From assembly GCA_046046245.1 (NCBI GenBank), contig JBJOKE010000091.1:1-64000 (forward strand): a DNA stretch of 64,000 nucleotides, given 5' to 3'. Positions 32,731-41,749 of the stretch are shown here, in pieces (the stretch's first letter is position 1; every line of letters starts with the position of its first letter). The DNA is from UBA4615 sp046046245 (GTDB taxonomy: Bacteria; Pseudomonadota; Gammaproteobacteria; Burkholderiales; Burkholderiaceae_E). A program made the position numbers and the translations under genes. The notes under the pieces were generated by a model. That model was not told the DNA's origin. It saw nothing but the letters and a program-made list of their open reading frames with translations, and searched no databases.

Positions 32731-33288
32731 TCAGGCCGGGGCGTCGCGGGCGCCCCGCCACCACGCGGGCACGACGTTCGCGCCGCCGTCGGCGTCGCCG
32801 AGCCAGACCTGGCCGTCCTGCACGGTGCACGACAGCTTCATCGACCGCGCGGCAAGCCGCGCGAGCGCGGCCGAGGCCTCGGGATCGACCGCCAGCACCG
32901 ACAGGTTCGCGCTGCGCTCCATCGAGGCCGCGTTCTGTCGCCACCAGACCTCGGCCTTGTGGCCGCCGTAGGCGAGCACGACGACGCGATCGGCGCGCCC
33001 ACAGGCCTTGCGGACCCACTTCTCGTCGGGCAGGCCGACCTCGATCCACAGCCGGATCGATCCGGTGTCGTCGCGCAGCACGAGGTCGGGCTCGTCCTCG
33101 GCCGACAGCCCGCGGCCGAACGCGAGCGCGTCGTCGGCGAACAGCGCGAACGCGAGCACGCGCAGCATCATCCGCTCCTCGGTCTCGGACGGGTGCAGCG
33201 CGATCGTCAGCGCGTGGTCGGCGTAGCGGCCGCGATCGATGTCGGCGATCGACAGCTCGGCCTTGTAGACGGTGGAACGCAGGGCCAT
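32731..33288 (-). CDS. yaeQ: YaeQ family protein
   Basis: The 185-residue protein opens MALRSTVYKAELSIADIDRG, followed by HALTIALHPSETEERMMLRV, both diagnostic for YaeQ. Later segments EDEPDLVLRDDTGSIRLWIE and GLPDEKWVRKACGRAD match its restriction-endonuclease-like core (PD-(D/E)XK-like fold). YaeQ was first noted as able to compensate for RfaH loss, but its biochemical role is unclear. Cytoplasmic, single gene, diverging from the quinone reductase. Confidence 0.92.
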   Translation of the reverse strand: MALRSTVYKAELSIADIDRGRYADHALTIALHPSETEERMMLRVLAFALFADDALAFGRGLSAEDEPDLVLRDDTGSIRLWIEVGLPDEKWVRKACGRADRVVVLAYGGHKAEVWWRQNAASMERSANLSVLAVDPEASAALARLAARSMKLSCTVQDGQVWLGDADGGANVVPAWWRGARDAPA

Positions 33289-33403
33289 GGGGCGCGATCG
33301 TATCCCACTCGCCGCGGCGCCGATCCGTGGCAGCATCCGATCCCCCGATTGTCGCGCGCCGCGAGGCCCGCGGTGCGGCCCACGACCCTGGAGACGACAC
33401 GCG

Positions 33404-34396
33404 ATGAAGGCAGCCTGGTACGAACGCAAGGGACCCGCCCGCGAGGTGCTGCAGCTCGGCGAGCGCCCCACCCCCGAGCCCTCACCCGGCGAGGTCCGCG
33501 TGCGGGTCCACCGCTCGGCGGTGAACCCGTCGGACACCAAGCAGCGCGGCGGACTGCGCGGCAACGTGGTGATGCCCTTCCCCTACGTGATCCCCCACCA
33601 GGACGGCGCCGGCGTCGTCGACGCGGTGGGCGCGGGCGTGGACCCGGCGCGGATCGGCGAGCGCGTCTGGGTCTACGAGGCGACGCAGGGACGGTTCAAC
33701 GGCACCGCCGCGCAGTGGACGGTGGTGCCGGCGCACAAGGCGGTGCCGCTGCCCGCGGGCGCGGACTTCGACGCCGGCGCCTGCATGGGCATCCCCGCGA
33801 TGACCGCGCACCGCTGCGTGACCGCCGACGGGCCGGTGGCCGGCAAGGTGGTGCTGGTGCAGGGCGGCGCGGGCGCCGTGGGCTACTACGCGGTCCAGAT
33901 CGCGCGGCTCGAGGGCGCGACGGTGATCGCCACGGTGAGCCGCCCGGAGCAGGCCGAGCGTGCGCGCGAGGCGGGCGCCCACCATGTGATCGACCGCCGC
34001 GCCGATGACGTGGCGGCCCGGGTGCGCGCGATCACCGGCGCCGACGCGGGCCTGGACCGCGTGGTGGAGGTGGCCTTCGGGCAGAACCTCGCGACCGACG
34101 TCGCGTTGCTGAAACCGGGCGGCGTGATCGCGTCGTACGCGTCGGACGCGGTGCCGGAGCCGGCGATCCCGTTCTGGCCGATGCTGCAGAAGGACCTGAC
34201 CGCGCGCTTCGTGCTGGTCTACGCGATGTCGCGCGAGGCGCACGACGACGCGGCCCGCTGGATCACCGACGCGCTCGCGCGCGGCGCGCTGCGGCACCAG
34301 GTCCATCGCACCTTCGCGCTCGATGACATCGCCGCGGCCCACGAGGCGACCGAGGCGATGGCGAACGTGGGGAAGGTGCTGCTGGCGGTGGACTGA
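33404..34396 (+). CDS. NADPH:quinone reductase, zinc-independent MDR family
   Basis: The 330-residue protein starts MKAAWYERKGPAREVLQLGE and has PFPYVIPHQDGAGVVDAVGA, the nucleotide-binding LVQGGAGAVGYYAVQIAR and a C-terminal HRTFALDDIAAAHEATEA. The zinc-ligand pattern of alcohol dehydrogenases is absent, as expected for quinone oxidoreductase/zeta-crystallin members. It likely reduces quinones or reactive enones with NADPH in the cytoplasm. The ATG at 33404 is consistent with the family start. Confidence 0.9.
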   Translation: MKAAWYERKGPAREVLQLGERPTPEPSPGEVRVRVHRSAVNPSDTKQRGGLRGNVVMPFPYVIPHQDGAGVVDAVGAGVDPARIGERVWVYEATQGRFNGTAAQWTVVPAHKAVPLPAGADFDAGACMGIPAMTAHRCVTADGPVAGKVVLVQGGAGAVGYYAVQIARLEGATVIATVSRPEQAERAREAGAHHVIDRRADDVAARVRAITGADAGLDRVVEVAFGQNLATDVALLKPGGVIASYASDAVPEPAIPFWPMLQKDLTARFVLVYAMSREAHDDAARWITDALARGALRHQVHRTFALDDIAAAHEATEAMANVGKVLLAVD

Positions 34397-34435
34397 CGGC
34401 GAGAGCGCCGCCCGGCGGCCGCCCCGGCGTCGCAC

Positions 34436-34479
34436 GGGCGCGCGAGACGCGTCGCGCGGGCACGCGAGACGTGCTGCGC
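34436..34479. repeat. Two imperfect 22-bp direct repeats in a convergent gap
   Basis: GGGCGCGCGAGACGCG... (34436-34457) and GGGCACGCGAGACGTG... (34458-34479) agree at 18 of 22 positions and abut each other. They sit just before the WYL gene's stop codon and 40 bp after the quinone reductase stop. Confidence 0.6.
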
Positions 34480-34485
34480 GGACGC

Positions 34486-35568
34486 TCAGGCCGGCGGGAC
34501 GTCGTCGCGTGCACGCGCCGGGCGACGCGGCCTGCGGGGCCCGGCCAGGCCGCCCTCGCCGTCCCGCCCCGCCTTCGGGCCCTTCGCCGCCTTCGCGCCG
34601 CGGTACGCACGCGCCGCCCGCGCGAGCCGCTCGCCGATCCGCTCGCGCAGCTCGGTCGGCGCCACCACCTCGACGTCCTCGCCGTGGCGCAGCACGTCCA
34701 TCTCCAGCTCGGGGCTCGGCGTGTACGGCACCCGCAGCTCCCAGCGGCCGTCGGGCAGCGCCTCGGTCCGCTGCTCCGGATGCCAGACCTCGGCGCGGAC
34801 CCAGCGCGCGGCCTCGGCCGAGAAGCGCAGCACCGCCCACGCGCGCGGCCGGCCGCGGAAGATGCCGTAGCCCGAGCCGAGCACGCGGTCGACCTCGGCG
34901 AGCGAGACGTCGAGCGCCTTGCGGTCGAGCAGCCGCGCCTCCTCGATCGCGTCGAGCGCGAACACCCGCAGCGCTTCGGCGCGGTGGCAGAACGCGTCGA
35001 GGTACCAGGCGTTGCGCCAGTGCACGAGGCGCTGCGGCGAGACCTCGCGACGGCCGCGCTCGTCGCGCCCGCGCGAGTGGTAGGCGATCTCGAGCCGCTG
35101 GCGGCCCACCAGCGCGCTGCCCACGCGCTCGAAGAAGCGCGGCGCGACCGGCCGGATCTGCGCGGCGATGATCCTGACGCGCTCGCGCACCACCTTCGCG
35201 CCGCCCGCGCCCTGCCCGAGCAGCTTCTCGAGCCGCTCGACCAGCGGTCCCACCTGGTCGCCGAGCAGGCCACCCGAGCCGAGGTCCTCGAGCATCCGGT
35301 GCATGGTGAGCAGCGCGAGGATCTCACGGTCGCTGAACCACAGGCCGGGCAGCTCGTACTGCGGGCCGAAGCCGGCCTCGGCGAGCACGTAGCCGCCGCG
35401 GTCGCGGTCGAAGACGATCGGCGCGTTGAACCGGTCGCGCAGCGCGGCGAGGTCGCGGGTGAGCGTCGCACGCGACACCTCGAGCGCCGCCTGGAGCTCC
35501 TTGAACGGGATCGATCCGCGGGCACGGATCAGCTGGTCGATCCGGTAGTAGCGCTCGGTCTGCCGCAT
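34486..35568 (-). CDS. WYL-domain transcriptional regulator (YafY/PafC-like)
   Basis: The 360-residue protein has an N-terminal DeoR-type winged helix (ERYYRIDQLIRARGSIPFKE, then LEVSRATLTRDLAALRD), a central WYL domain (RLVHWRNAWYLDAFCHRAEA) and a C-terminal WCX part. The tail (residues about 315-360) is Lys/Arg/Pro-rich. WYL proteins sense single-stranded DNA or small ligands and often regulate DNA damage or defence. It precedes, in transcription order, no gene on its own strand, and follows the UvrD-like helicase by 13 bp, so the two are probably one operon. Confidence 0.88.
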   Translation of the reverse strand: MRQTERYYRIDQLIRARGSIPFKELQAALEVSRATLTRDLAALRDRFNAPIVFDRDRGGYVLAEAGFGPQYELPGLWFSDREILALLTMHRMLEDLGSGGLLGDQVGPLVERLEKLLGQGAGGAKVVRERVRIIAAQIRPVAPRFFERVGSALVGRQRLEIAYHSRGRDERGRREVSPQRLVHWRNAWYLDAFCHRAEALRVFALDAIEEARLLDRKALDVSLAEVDRVLGSGYGIFRGRPRAWAVLRFSAEAARWVRAEVWHPEQRTEALPDGRWELRVPYTPSPELEMDVLRHGEDVEVVAPTELRERIGERLARAARAYRGAKAAKGPKAGRDGEGGLAGPRRPRRPARARDDVPPA

Positions 35569-35581
35569 CGCCCTCCTCCGT

Positions 35582-37678
35582 TCAGAACATCGCGCGGATC
35601 CGGGCGCCGACGTCGACCGGCGGCGCCTTGCCGGCCGCGGCCGCGGCCGGTGCGGGCGCGGGCGGCGGGCCGATCCGCCGCAGGTGTCCGAGCACGCCGC
35701 GCGTCATGAAGCGGCTGCGCGCCGCGTGCACGTAGGCCGGCCCCAGCCGCGGCTGCTGGACCACCGCGTGGCGCAGCGGTTCGATCAGCTGCAGCGTGTC
35801 CTTCGCGCGGGTCATCGCGACGTAGAGCAGACGGCGTTCCTCGTCGATGCCCTCGTCGGAACCGGTCTGGTACTCGTTCGGGAAGTTGCCGTCGGTCACG
35901 TCGATCACGTAGACCGCGTCCCACTCCTGGCCCTTGGCCGAATGGACGGTGGACAGCACCAGCCAGTCCTCGTCCTTCAGCGGGTCGCCGGCGAGGTCGC
36001 CCGAGGCGTTCGGCGGGTCGAGCGCGAGCTCGGTGAGGAAGCGCTCGCGGCTCGGCTCGCGCGCGGCCACCACCGCGAGCATGTCGAGGTCGGCCGCGCG
36101 CACCGGCGCGTCGTCGAAGCGGCGCTCGAGGATCGGCCGGTACCAGGCGCAGACCGCCTCGAGCTGGCCGGCCCAGGGCGTGGCGGGGTCGGCGAGCCCG
36201 GCCATCAGCCCGGCGAACGGACCCCAGGCCTCGCGCGCGGCACCGGGCGCGGCGAAGCCCGCGAGCGCCGCGTGCACACCGCCGGCCGCGGCCACGTGCT
36301 CGAGCGCGCGCTTCGCGTTGGCCGGCCCCATGCCGGGCAGCAGCTGCAGCGCGCGGAACGCGGCGATGCCGTTGCGCGGGTTGTCGGCCCAGCGCAGCAC
36401 CGCGAGCGCGTCCTTGACGTGCGCGGCCTCGAGGAACTTCAGGCCGCCGTGCTTCACGTAGGGGATGTTGCGGCGGGTGAGCTCGACCTCGAGCAGGTCG
36501 CTGTGGTGGCTGCTGCGAAAGAGCACCGCCTGCTTCCTCAGCAGCACGCCCGCCTCGCGCTGCGCGAGGACCTGCGCGATCACCCAGTCGACCTGCTCGC
36601 GGTCGTCGGCCACCGTCACCAGCGCGGGCTTCTCGCCGCCCGCACGCGCCGCGCGCAGCCGCTTCGGGTACTGGCGGCGCCCCTCGGCGATCAGCGCGCC
36701 GGCGGCGTCGAGCACCGGCTGCACCGACCGGTAGTTGGTCTCGAGCGCGACGCAGGCCGCGGGCGGCTCGTACTGGCCAGGGAAGTCGAGGATGTTGCCG
36801 ACGTCGGCCGCGCGGAACGCGTAGATCGACTGCGCGTCGTCGCCCACCACCGTGAGGCCGCGGCCGTCGGGCCGCAGCGCGCGCAGGATGCGGGCCTGCA
36901 GCGCGTTGGTGTCCTGGTACTCGTCGACCAGCACGTGGTCGAAGCGCTCGCCGACCTCCGCGGCGAGCGCCGGATCCTGCATCGCCGCGTCCCACCAGAG
37001 CAGCAGGTCGTCGTAGTCGAGCACGCCGTGCGACTGCTTGCGCGCGACGTAGTCTCGGAACAGGCCGACGAGCTCGTCCTCGAACTCGACGCACCACGGA
37101 TGCGTGTCGCGCAGCACGCGGGCGAGCTCGCGGCCGGTGTTCACGCGGTGCGAGTAGATCGCGAGGCAGGCGTCCTTGCGCGGGAAGCGCCGCGCCTTGC
37201 CCGACAGCCCGCGTTCGTGGCGGATCACGTCGATCAGGTCGGCGGCGTCGCCGCGGTCGAGGATGCCGAAGTCCTCGGCCAGCCCGACCTGCGCGGCGTG
37301 CGCGCGCAGCAGCCGCGCGCCGATCGCGTGGAAGGTGCCGGCCCAGGGCAGGCGCAGCCGCGGTGCGTCGTCGACCGCGGCGGGCCGGCCCGCCCGCTGC
37401 GCGAGCGCCTGCGCGGCGAGCCGCTCGGCGCGGCGGGTCATTTCCTGCGCGGCGCGGCGGCTGAAGGTGAGCAGCAGGATCCGTGCGGGGTCCACGCCCT
37501 CGACGACGAGGTGCGCGACGCGGTGCGCGAGCGTGGCGGTCTTGCCGGTGCCGGCACCGGCGATCACCAGCAGCGGGCCGCTCTCGAAGCGGCCGTCGGC
37601 GCCGCGCGCGCCGAAGGTGGCCGCCTGCCGCTGCTCGGGGTTCAGGCGGTCGAGCCAGGCGTGGTCGGAGAGGTCCAT
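35582..37678 (-). CDS. UvrD/Rep-family superfamily 1 DNA helicase
   Basis: A 698-residue SF1A helicase. Q-motif LNPEQRQAA and Walker A AGAGTGKTATL lie near residues 15-50. Later motifs are VLVDEYQDTNALQARIL (II), VGDDAQSIYAFRAADV (III), TNYRSVQPVLD (IV), STVHSAKGQEWDAVYV (V) and RRLLYVAMTRAKDTLQ (VI). It unwinds DNA 3'-5' in repair or replication restart. The ATG at 37678 opens MDLSDHAWLDRLNPEQ; a GTG at 37693 is the alternative. Longer than Rep, with no nuclease domain. Operon with a WYL regulator, 13 bp apart. Confidence 0.92.
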   Translation of the reverse strand: MDLSDHAWLDRLNPEQRQAATFGARGADGRFESGPLLVIAGAGTGKTATLAHRVAHLVVEGVDPARILLLTFSRRAAQEMTRRAERLAAQALAQRAGRPAAVDDAPRLRLPWAGTFHAIGARLLRAHAAQVGLAEDFGILDRGDAADLIDVIRHERGLSGKARRFPRKDACLAIYSHRVNTGRELARVLRDTHPWCVEFEDELVGLFRDYVARKQSHGVLDYDDLLLWWDAAMQDPALAAEVGERFDHVLVDEYQDTNALQARILRALRPDGRGLTVVGDDAQSIYAFRAADVGNILDFPGQYEPPAACVALETNYRSVQPVLDAAGALIAEGRRQYPKRLRAARAGGEKPALVTVADDREQVDWVIAQVLAQREAGVLLRKQAVLFRSSHHSDLLEVELTRRNIPYVKHGGLKFLEAAHVKDALAVLRWADNPRNGIAAFRALQLLPGMGPANAKRALEHVAAAGGVHAALAGFAAPGAAREAWGPFAGLMAGLADPATPWAGQLEAVCAWYRPILERRFDDAPVRAADLDMLAVVAAREPSRERFLTELALDPPNASGDLAGDPLKDEDWLVLSTVHSAKGQEWDAVYVIDVTDGNFPNEYQTGSDEGIDEERRLLYVAMTRAKDTLQLIEPLRHAVVQQPRLGPAYVHAARSRFMTRGVLGHLRRIGPPPAPAPAAAAAGKAPPVDVGARIRAMF

Positions 37679-37739
37679 GGTCGAGTCTCGCACGCGGCCG
37701 CGGTCGCCCCAAGGGCGGGACGCGCCGCCGGTGGTCCGC

Positions 37740-39302
37740 CTACTGGAACGCCACCTCGGCGAAGCTGCGCAGCTTGCGGCTGTGCAGCCGGTTCACGCCG
37801 CCCCGGCGCAGCAGTTCGATCGCCCGCATGCCGATCCGCAGGTGCTGGTCGACGCTCGCGCGATAGAAGCGGTTGGCCATGCCAGGCAGCTTGATCTCGC
37901 CGTGCAGCGGCTTGTCGGACACGCACAGCAGCGTGCCGTAGGGCACGCGGAAGCGGAAGCCGTTGGCGGCGATCGTCGCGCTCTCCATGTCGAGCGCCAC
38001 CGCGCGGCTCTGCGAGAAGCGGCGCGTCGGGCCCTGCGGCGGCAGCAGCTCCCAGTTGCGGTTGTCGGTGGAGGCGACCGTGCCCGTGCGCATGATCCGC
38101 TTGAGCTCGTAGCCCGAGAGCTGCGTCACGTCGGCCACGGCACCCTCGAGCGCGAGCTGGATCTCGGCGAGCGCCGGGATCGGCACCCACAGCGGCAGGT
38201 CCTCGTCGAGCACGTGGTCCTCGCGGACATAGCCGTGCGCGAGCACGTAGTCGCCGAGCCGCTGCGTGGTCCGCAGGCCGGCGCAGTGGCCGAGCATGAT
38301 CCAAGCGTGCGGCCGCAGCACCGCGATGTGGTCGGTGATGGTCTTCGCGTTGGCCGGGCCCACGCCGATGTTCACCATCGTGATGCCGCTGCCGTCCTCG
38401 CGGACCAGGTGGTAGGCGGGCATCTGCGGCAACCGCGCGGGCTGGGTCGGGGCGGCGCCGGCGTCGGTCGGATCCTCGTCGCCCACGGCGACGCCGGGCA
38501 GCCCGCCGCCCGCGTCGACGATCGGCTCGCCCGGCACCGGCATCGGACCGGTGCGCGCCTGCACCCGGTCGCCCGGCTCGACGAAGGCCACGTAGCCGTC
38601 GCCGCCGTCGGCGCCCGAGCCGGGGAGCGCCATCAGCTGCCGCCCCATCCGCACGAACTCGTCGATGTAGAACTGGTAGTTGGTGAACAGCACGAAGTTC
38701 TGGAAGTGCCGCGGCGAGGTCCCGGTGTAGTGCCGCAGCCGGTGCAGCGAATAGTCGACGCGCGGGGCGGTGAAGAGGGCGAGCGGCTCGGGCTGTCCGG
38801 CCTTCGGCTCGAAGGTGCCGTTGGCGATCCCGTCGTCCATCGCGGCGAGATCGGGCAGGTCGAACAGGTCGCGCATCCGCAGCAGCCGCGCGGCGTCGAG
38901 CTCGGCCTCGACGTGCACGCCTTCCTCGAACGCGAAGTGCACCGGGATCGGCTGGTGGCTGGTGCCGACCGTCAGGCCCACGCCGTGGTTGGCCACGAGC
39001 ATCCGGAACTGCTCGAGGTAGTAGGACTCGAAGACGTCGGGCCGGGTGAGCGTGGTCTCGTAGGTCCCGGGACCGGCGACGAAACCGAAGGCCTCGCGCG
39101 AGTCGGCGCGCGCGACGGTGTCGGTCTCCACGCGGACGAACGGATAGCAGGCGCGGACGCGCCCGATGCCGTCGTCGCCGGCGACGTAGCGGCGCAGCGC
39201 CTCGCGCAGGTGGGCGACGCCGGCGTCGTAGATCTCGCGCACGCGGGCCAGCGCGGCCGCGGGGTCGTCGAAGCGCTGCGGGGCGAAGAACGGCGCGAGC
39301 AT
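37740..39302 (-). CDS. amn: AMP nucleosidase
   Basis: The 520-residue enzyme splits AMP to adenine and ribose 5-phosphate and controls the adenylate pool. VRVETDTVARADSREAFGFV, GTSPRHFQNFVLFTNYQFYI, GIGVGPANAKTITDHIAVLRP-like VNIGVGPANAKTITDHIAVL, MLGHCAGLRTTQRLGDYVLA and AVALDMESATIAANGFRFRV are all hallmark parts. It is longer than the 484-residue E. coli Amn, mainly from an acidic/Ala-rich insert around residues 250-290. The start ATG at 39302 overlaps nothing; PanE diverges 61 bp away. Confidence 0.93.
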   Translation of the reverse strand: MLAPFFAPQRFDDPAAALARVREIYDAGVAHLREALRRYVAGDDGIGRVRACYPFVRVETDTVARADSREAFGFVAGPGTYETTLTRPDVFESYYLEQFRMLVANHGVGLTVGTSHQPIPVHFAFEEGVHVEAELDAARLLRMRDLFDLPDLAAMDDGIANGTFEPKAGQPEPLALFTAPRVDYSLHRLRHYTGTSPRHFQNFVLFTNYQFYIDEFVRMGRQLMALPGSGADGGDGYVAFVEPGDRVQARTGPMPVPGEPIVDAGGGLPGVAVGDEDPTDAGAAPTQPARLPQMPAYHLVREDGSGITMVNIGVGPANAKTITDHIAVLRPHAWIMLGHCAGLRTTQRLGDYVLAHGYVREDHVLDEDLPLWVPIPALAEIQLALEGAVADVTQLSGYELKRIMRTGTVASTDNRNWELLPPQGPTRRFSQSRAVALDMESATIAANGFRFRVPYGTLLCVSDKPLHGEIKLPGMANRFYRASVDQHLRIGMRAIELLRRGGVNRLHSRKLRSFAEVAFQ

Positions 39303-39363
39303 GGGCGGAGGTCCGTGGCGAAGATGGAACCGCCCGATTCTACGGCCCGCCTAGAATGGCCCG

Positions 39364-40341
39364 ATGACTGGGCACATCCGAACAGGCACCTCGGGCGCGG
39401 CGTGGCCGAGGATCGTGGTCTTCGGCGCCGGCGCGGTCGGCTGCTGGTTCGGCGCGAGGCTCGCGCTCGCCGGCGCGCCGGTCGTGCTGGTCGCCCGACC
39501 CGCGCACGTCGACGCGATCCGCGCGCGCGGGCTGTGGGTCGACAGCGGCGGCGCGCGGACCGTCGTCCCGGTGCAGGCCGAGACCACGTCCGAGCCGGTC
39601 CGCGACGCGGATCTCGTGCTGCTGTGCGTGAAGTCCTCCGACACGGCCGAAGCGGCGCACGAGATCGCGGCGCGGCTCGCGCCCGGCGCCGCGGTGGTCT
39701 CGATGCAGAACGGCGTCGACAACGTCGCGCGGCTGCGCGCGGCCGCACCGGGGCTCGACGCGCTGGCCGCGGTGGTCTACGTCGGCGCGTCGATGGGCGG
39801 TCCCGGCCATGTCGTGCACGCCGGCCGCGGCGACCTGGTGCTGGGCGCGCTGCCCGGCGGCCCCCTCCCGCAGGCCCGCGCGGATGCGGTGGCGCGCTGC
39901 TTCGAAAGCGCGGGCGTGCCGTGCCGGGTCTCCGGCGACGTCCGCGCCGAGCTGTGGGCGAAGCTGGTGATGAACGCCACCTTCAATGCGATCAGCGCGC
40001 TCACCCGCGGCCGCTACGGACCGATCGTCGCCGACCCGGGCCTGGCGGCCACCGCGCGCGAGCTGGTCGCCGAATGCGTCGCGGTCGCGCGCGCCGACGG
40101 CGTGGCCATCGCCGACGTCGACACGCTGCACGCGGCCGCGCTCGCGCTCGGCCGCGCGATGGCCGGCGCCACCTCGTCGACCGAGCAGGACCTCTCGCTC
40201 GGCCGGCCCACCGAGATCGACGCGCTGAACGGCTACGTCGTCGCGCGCGGCGACGCGCTCGGCGTGCCGGTGCCGATGAACCGCGCGATGCACGCGCTGG
40301 TCGGCATGCTCGAGCGCGAGCGCGCCGCGCGCGGCCGATGA
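39364..40341 (+). CDS. panE: 2-dehydropantoate 2-reductase (ketopantoate reductase-like)
   Basis: The 325-residue protein has a Rossmann motif VVFGAGAVGCWFGARLALAG, VVSMQNGVDN, the catalytic Lys in ELWAKLVMNATFNAI and the late STEQDLSLGRPTEIDALNGY, all typical of ApbA/PanE. It reduces ketopantoate with NADPH in pantothenate synthesis, although many paralogues act on other 2-keto acids. It is the first gene of a three-gene operon; its TGA overlaps the next ATG. Specificity is uncertain because no other pantothenate gene is near. Confidence 0.85.
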   Translation: MTGHIRTGTSGAAWPRIVVFGAGAVGCWFGARLALAGAPVVLVARPAHVDAIRARGLWVDSGGARTVVPVQAETTSEPVRDADLVLLCVKSSDTAEAAHEIAARLAPGAAVVSMQNGVDNVARLRAAAPGLDALAAVVYVGASMGGPGHVVHAGRGDLVLGALPGGPLPQARADAVARCFESAGVPCRVSGDVRAELWAKLVMNATFNAISALTRGRYGPIVADPGLAATARELVAECVAVARADGVAIADVDTLHAAALALGRAMAGATSSTEQDLSLGRPTEIDALNGYVVARGDALGVPVPMNRAMHALVGMLERERAARGR

Positions 40342-40868
40342 ACGCCGACGCACCGCCCGGCTGCGACGCGGTGCTCGCCGCGCTCGCGCACCTGGACGCG
40401 GCCCCGCGGGCGGTGGTTCGCGTCGAGGTGGTCGCGGGCCGCTCGCCCGACGGCTTCACGCGGCTGGCGCTGCAGCGCGACGGCGGCACCGAGCGCTGGG
40501 TGCTCGACGGCCGGCCTCTGCGCCGCGGCCCCGCGCAAGGCGCCGCGAGCGAGGCGCTGCGGCTGGCGCCCGAGGGGCCCTGCGAACGCCTGCCCGACGC
40601 CGACGCGCCGGGCGCGCGGGCCTTCGGCTACGACGCCTGGGCCGAACGCGACCGCGCGCGGATCGTGCTGCGCGTGGCCGCCGACGGCCGCCCCGCCGAC
40701 GCGCGCCGCGACGGCCCCGAGCTCGCCTGGGGCCGCGCGCTGTCGCGACCGACCAGGCCGCCGCAGCCTGCGCTGCGGCCTACCGGCGGCCGGCTCGTCG
40801 AGCGGATCGACTTCGACCTTCCCGGCCGCGACACGCGGCCCGTCCCGCAGCAGGAGACCTCACGATGA
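40338..40868 (+). CDS. Unknown protein in the panE-HIBADH operon
   Basis: I do not recognise this 176-residue protein. It is acidic to neutral, Ala/Arg-rich, with VVRVEVVAGRSPDGFTRLAL and ARIVLRVAADGRPADARRDG as probable beta parts, and a C-terminus VERIDFDLPGRDTRPVPQQ. No signal peptide. Both ends overlap neighbours as ATGA (starts inside the panE stop, ends inside the next start), strong evidence that it is translated with them. Confidence 0.65.
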   Translation: MNADAPPGCDAVLAALAHLDAAPRAVVRVEVVAGRSPDGFTRLALQRDGGTERWVLDGRPLRRGPAQGAASEALRLAPEGPCERLPDADAPGARAFGYDAWAERDRARIVLRVAADGRPADARRDGPELAWGRALSRPTRPPQPALRPTGGRLVERIDFDLPGRDTRPVPQQETSR

Positions 40869-41737
40869 GCATGACGATCGCCTTCCTCGGCACCGGCGCG
40901 ATGGGCGCGCCGATGGCCGCCAACCTGCTGGCCGCGGGCTTCGCGGTCCGCGCGTGGAACCGCAACCCGGCCCGCGTGGCGATGCTCGCCGCGCAGGGCG
41001 CGACGGCCTGCGCGTCGATCGCGGACGCGGTCCGCGGCGCGGCCTTCGTCGTCTCGATGGTGGCCGACGACGACGCCACCCGGCAGGTGATGCTGGGCGA
41101 CGGCGGCGTGGTGGCCGCGGCCGCGCCGGGCACGACGGTCGTCGACTGCAGCACCAACAGCCCGGCGATGTCGCGCGAGGTCGCGCGCGCGGCCGCGGCG
41201 CGCGGGCTGCGGCATCTCGACGCCCCGGTCTCGGGCAGCCTCGCGCAGGCACGCGGTCGCGAGCTGGTCTTCATGGTCGGCGGTCCGGCCGACGCGTACG
41301 AGGCCGCGCAGCCGCTGTTCGCCGCGATGGGACGGATGGCACGCCGCCTGGGCGAGTCCGGGTCGGGCGCGACGATCAAGCTCGTCAACAACATGCTGTC
41401 GGGGACGATGAACGCGGCGCTCGCCGAAGCGATGTCGGTGGCACTCGCGGCCGGGCTCGACGCCGGCGCGGCGGCGGAGATCCTCGGCGAGGGCGCAGCC
41501 GGTTCGCGGCTGGTGAAGACCAAGATCCCGAAGATGGCCGCGCGGGACTTCTCGCCGCAGTTCCAGCTCGGGCTGATGGAGAAGGACCTGCGCTACTTCG
41601 TCGCGCTCGCCCAGGAGCTCGACCGCCCGGTCCCGGTGGCGGCGCTGGTGCGCAGCCAGATGCAGGCGGCGCGGCGTGCCGGTTTCGGCGAACAGGACGT
41701 GTCGGCGATCTTCGCGTACACGGCCGGACCGCGCTGA
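40865..41737 (+). CDS. 3-hydroxyisobutyrate dehydrogenase family oxidoreductase
   Basis: The 290-residue beta-hydroxyacid dehydrogenase has an N-terminal IAFLGTGAMGAPMAANLLAA, substrate-binding DAPVSGSLAQA and the catalytic Lys in IKLVNNMLSG near residue 172, then KDLRYFVALAQEL. It oxidises a 3-hydroxy acid (3-hydroxyisobutyrate, tartronate semialdehyde or similar) with NAD(P). Start overlaps the previous stop as ATGA. Only 12 bp separate its stop from a convergent LuxR-family gene. Confidence 0.9.
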   Translation: MSMTIAFLGTGAMGAPMAANLLAAGFAVRAWNRNPARVAMLAAQGATACASIADAVRGAAFVVSMVADDDATRQVMLGDGGVVAAAAPGTTVVDCSTNSPAMSREVARAAAARGLRHLDAPVSGSLAQARGRELVFMVGGPADAYEAAQPLFAAMGRMARRLGESGSGATIKLVNNMLSGTMNAALAEAMSVALAAGLDAGAAAEILGEGAAGSRLVKTKIPKMAARDFSPQFQLGLMEKDLRYFVALAQELDRPVPVAALVRSQMQAARRAGFGEQDVSAIFAYTAGPR

Positions 41738-41749
41738 GGGCGGCGAGGC

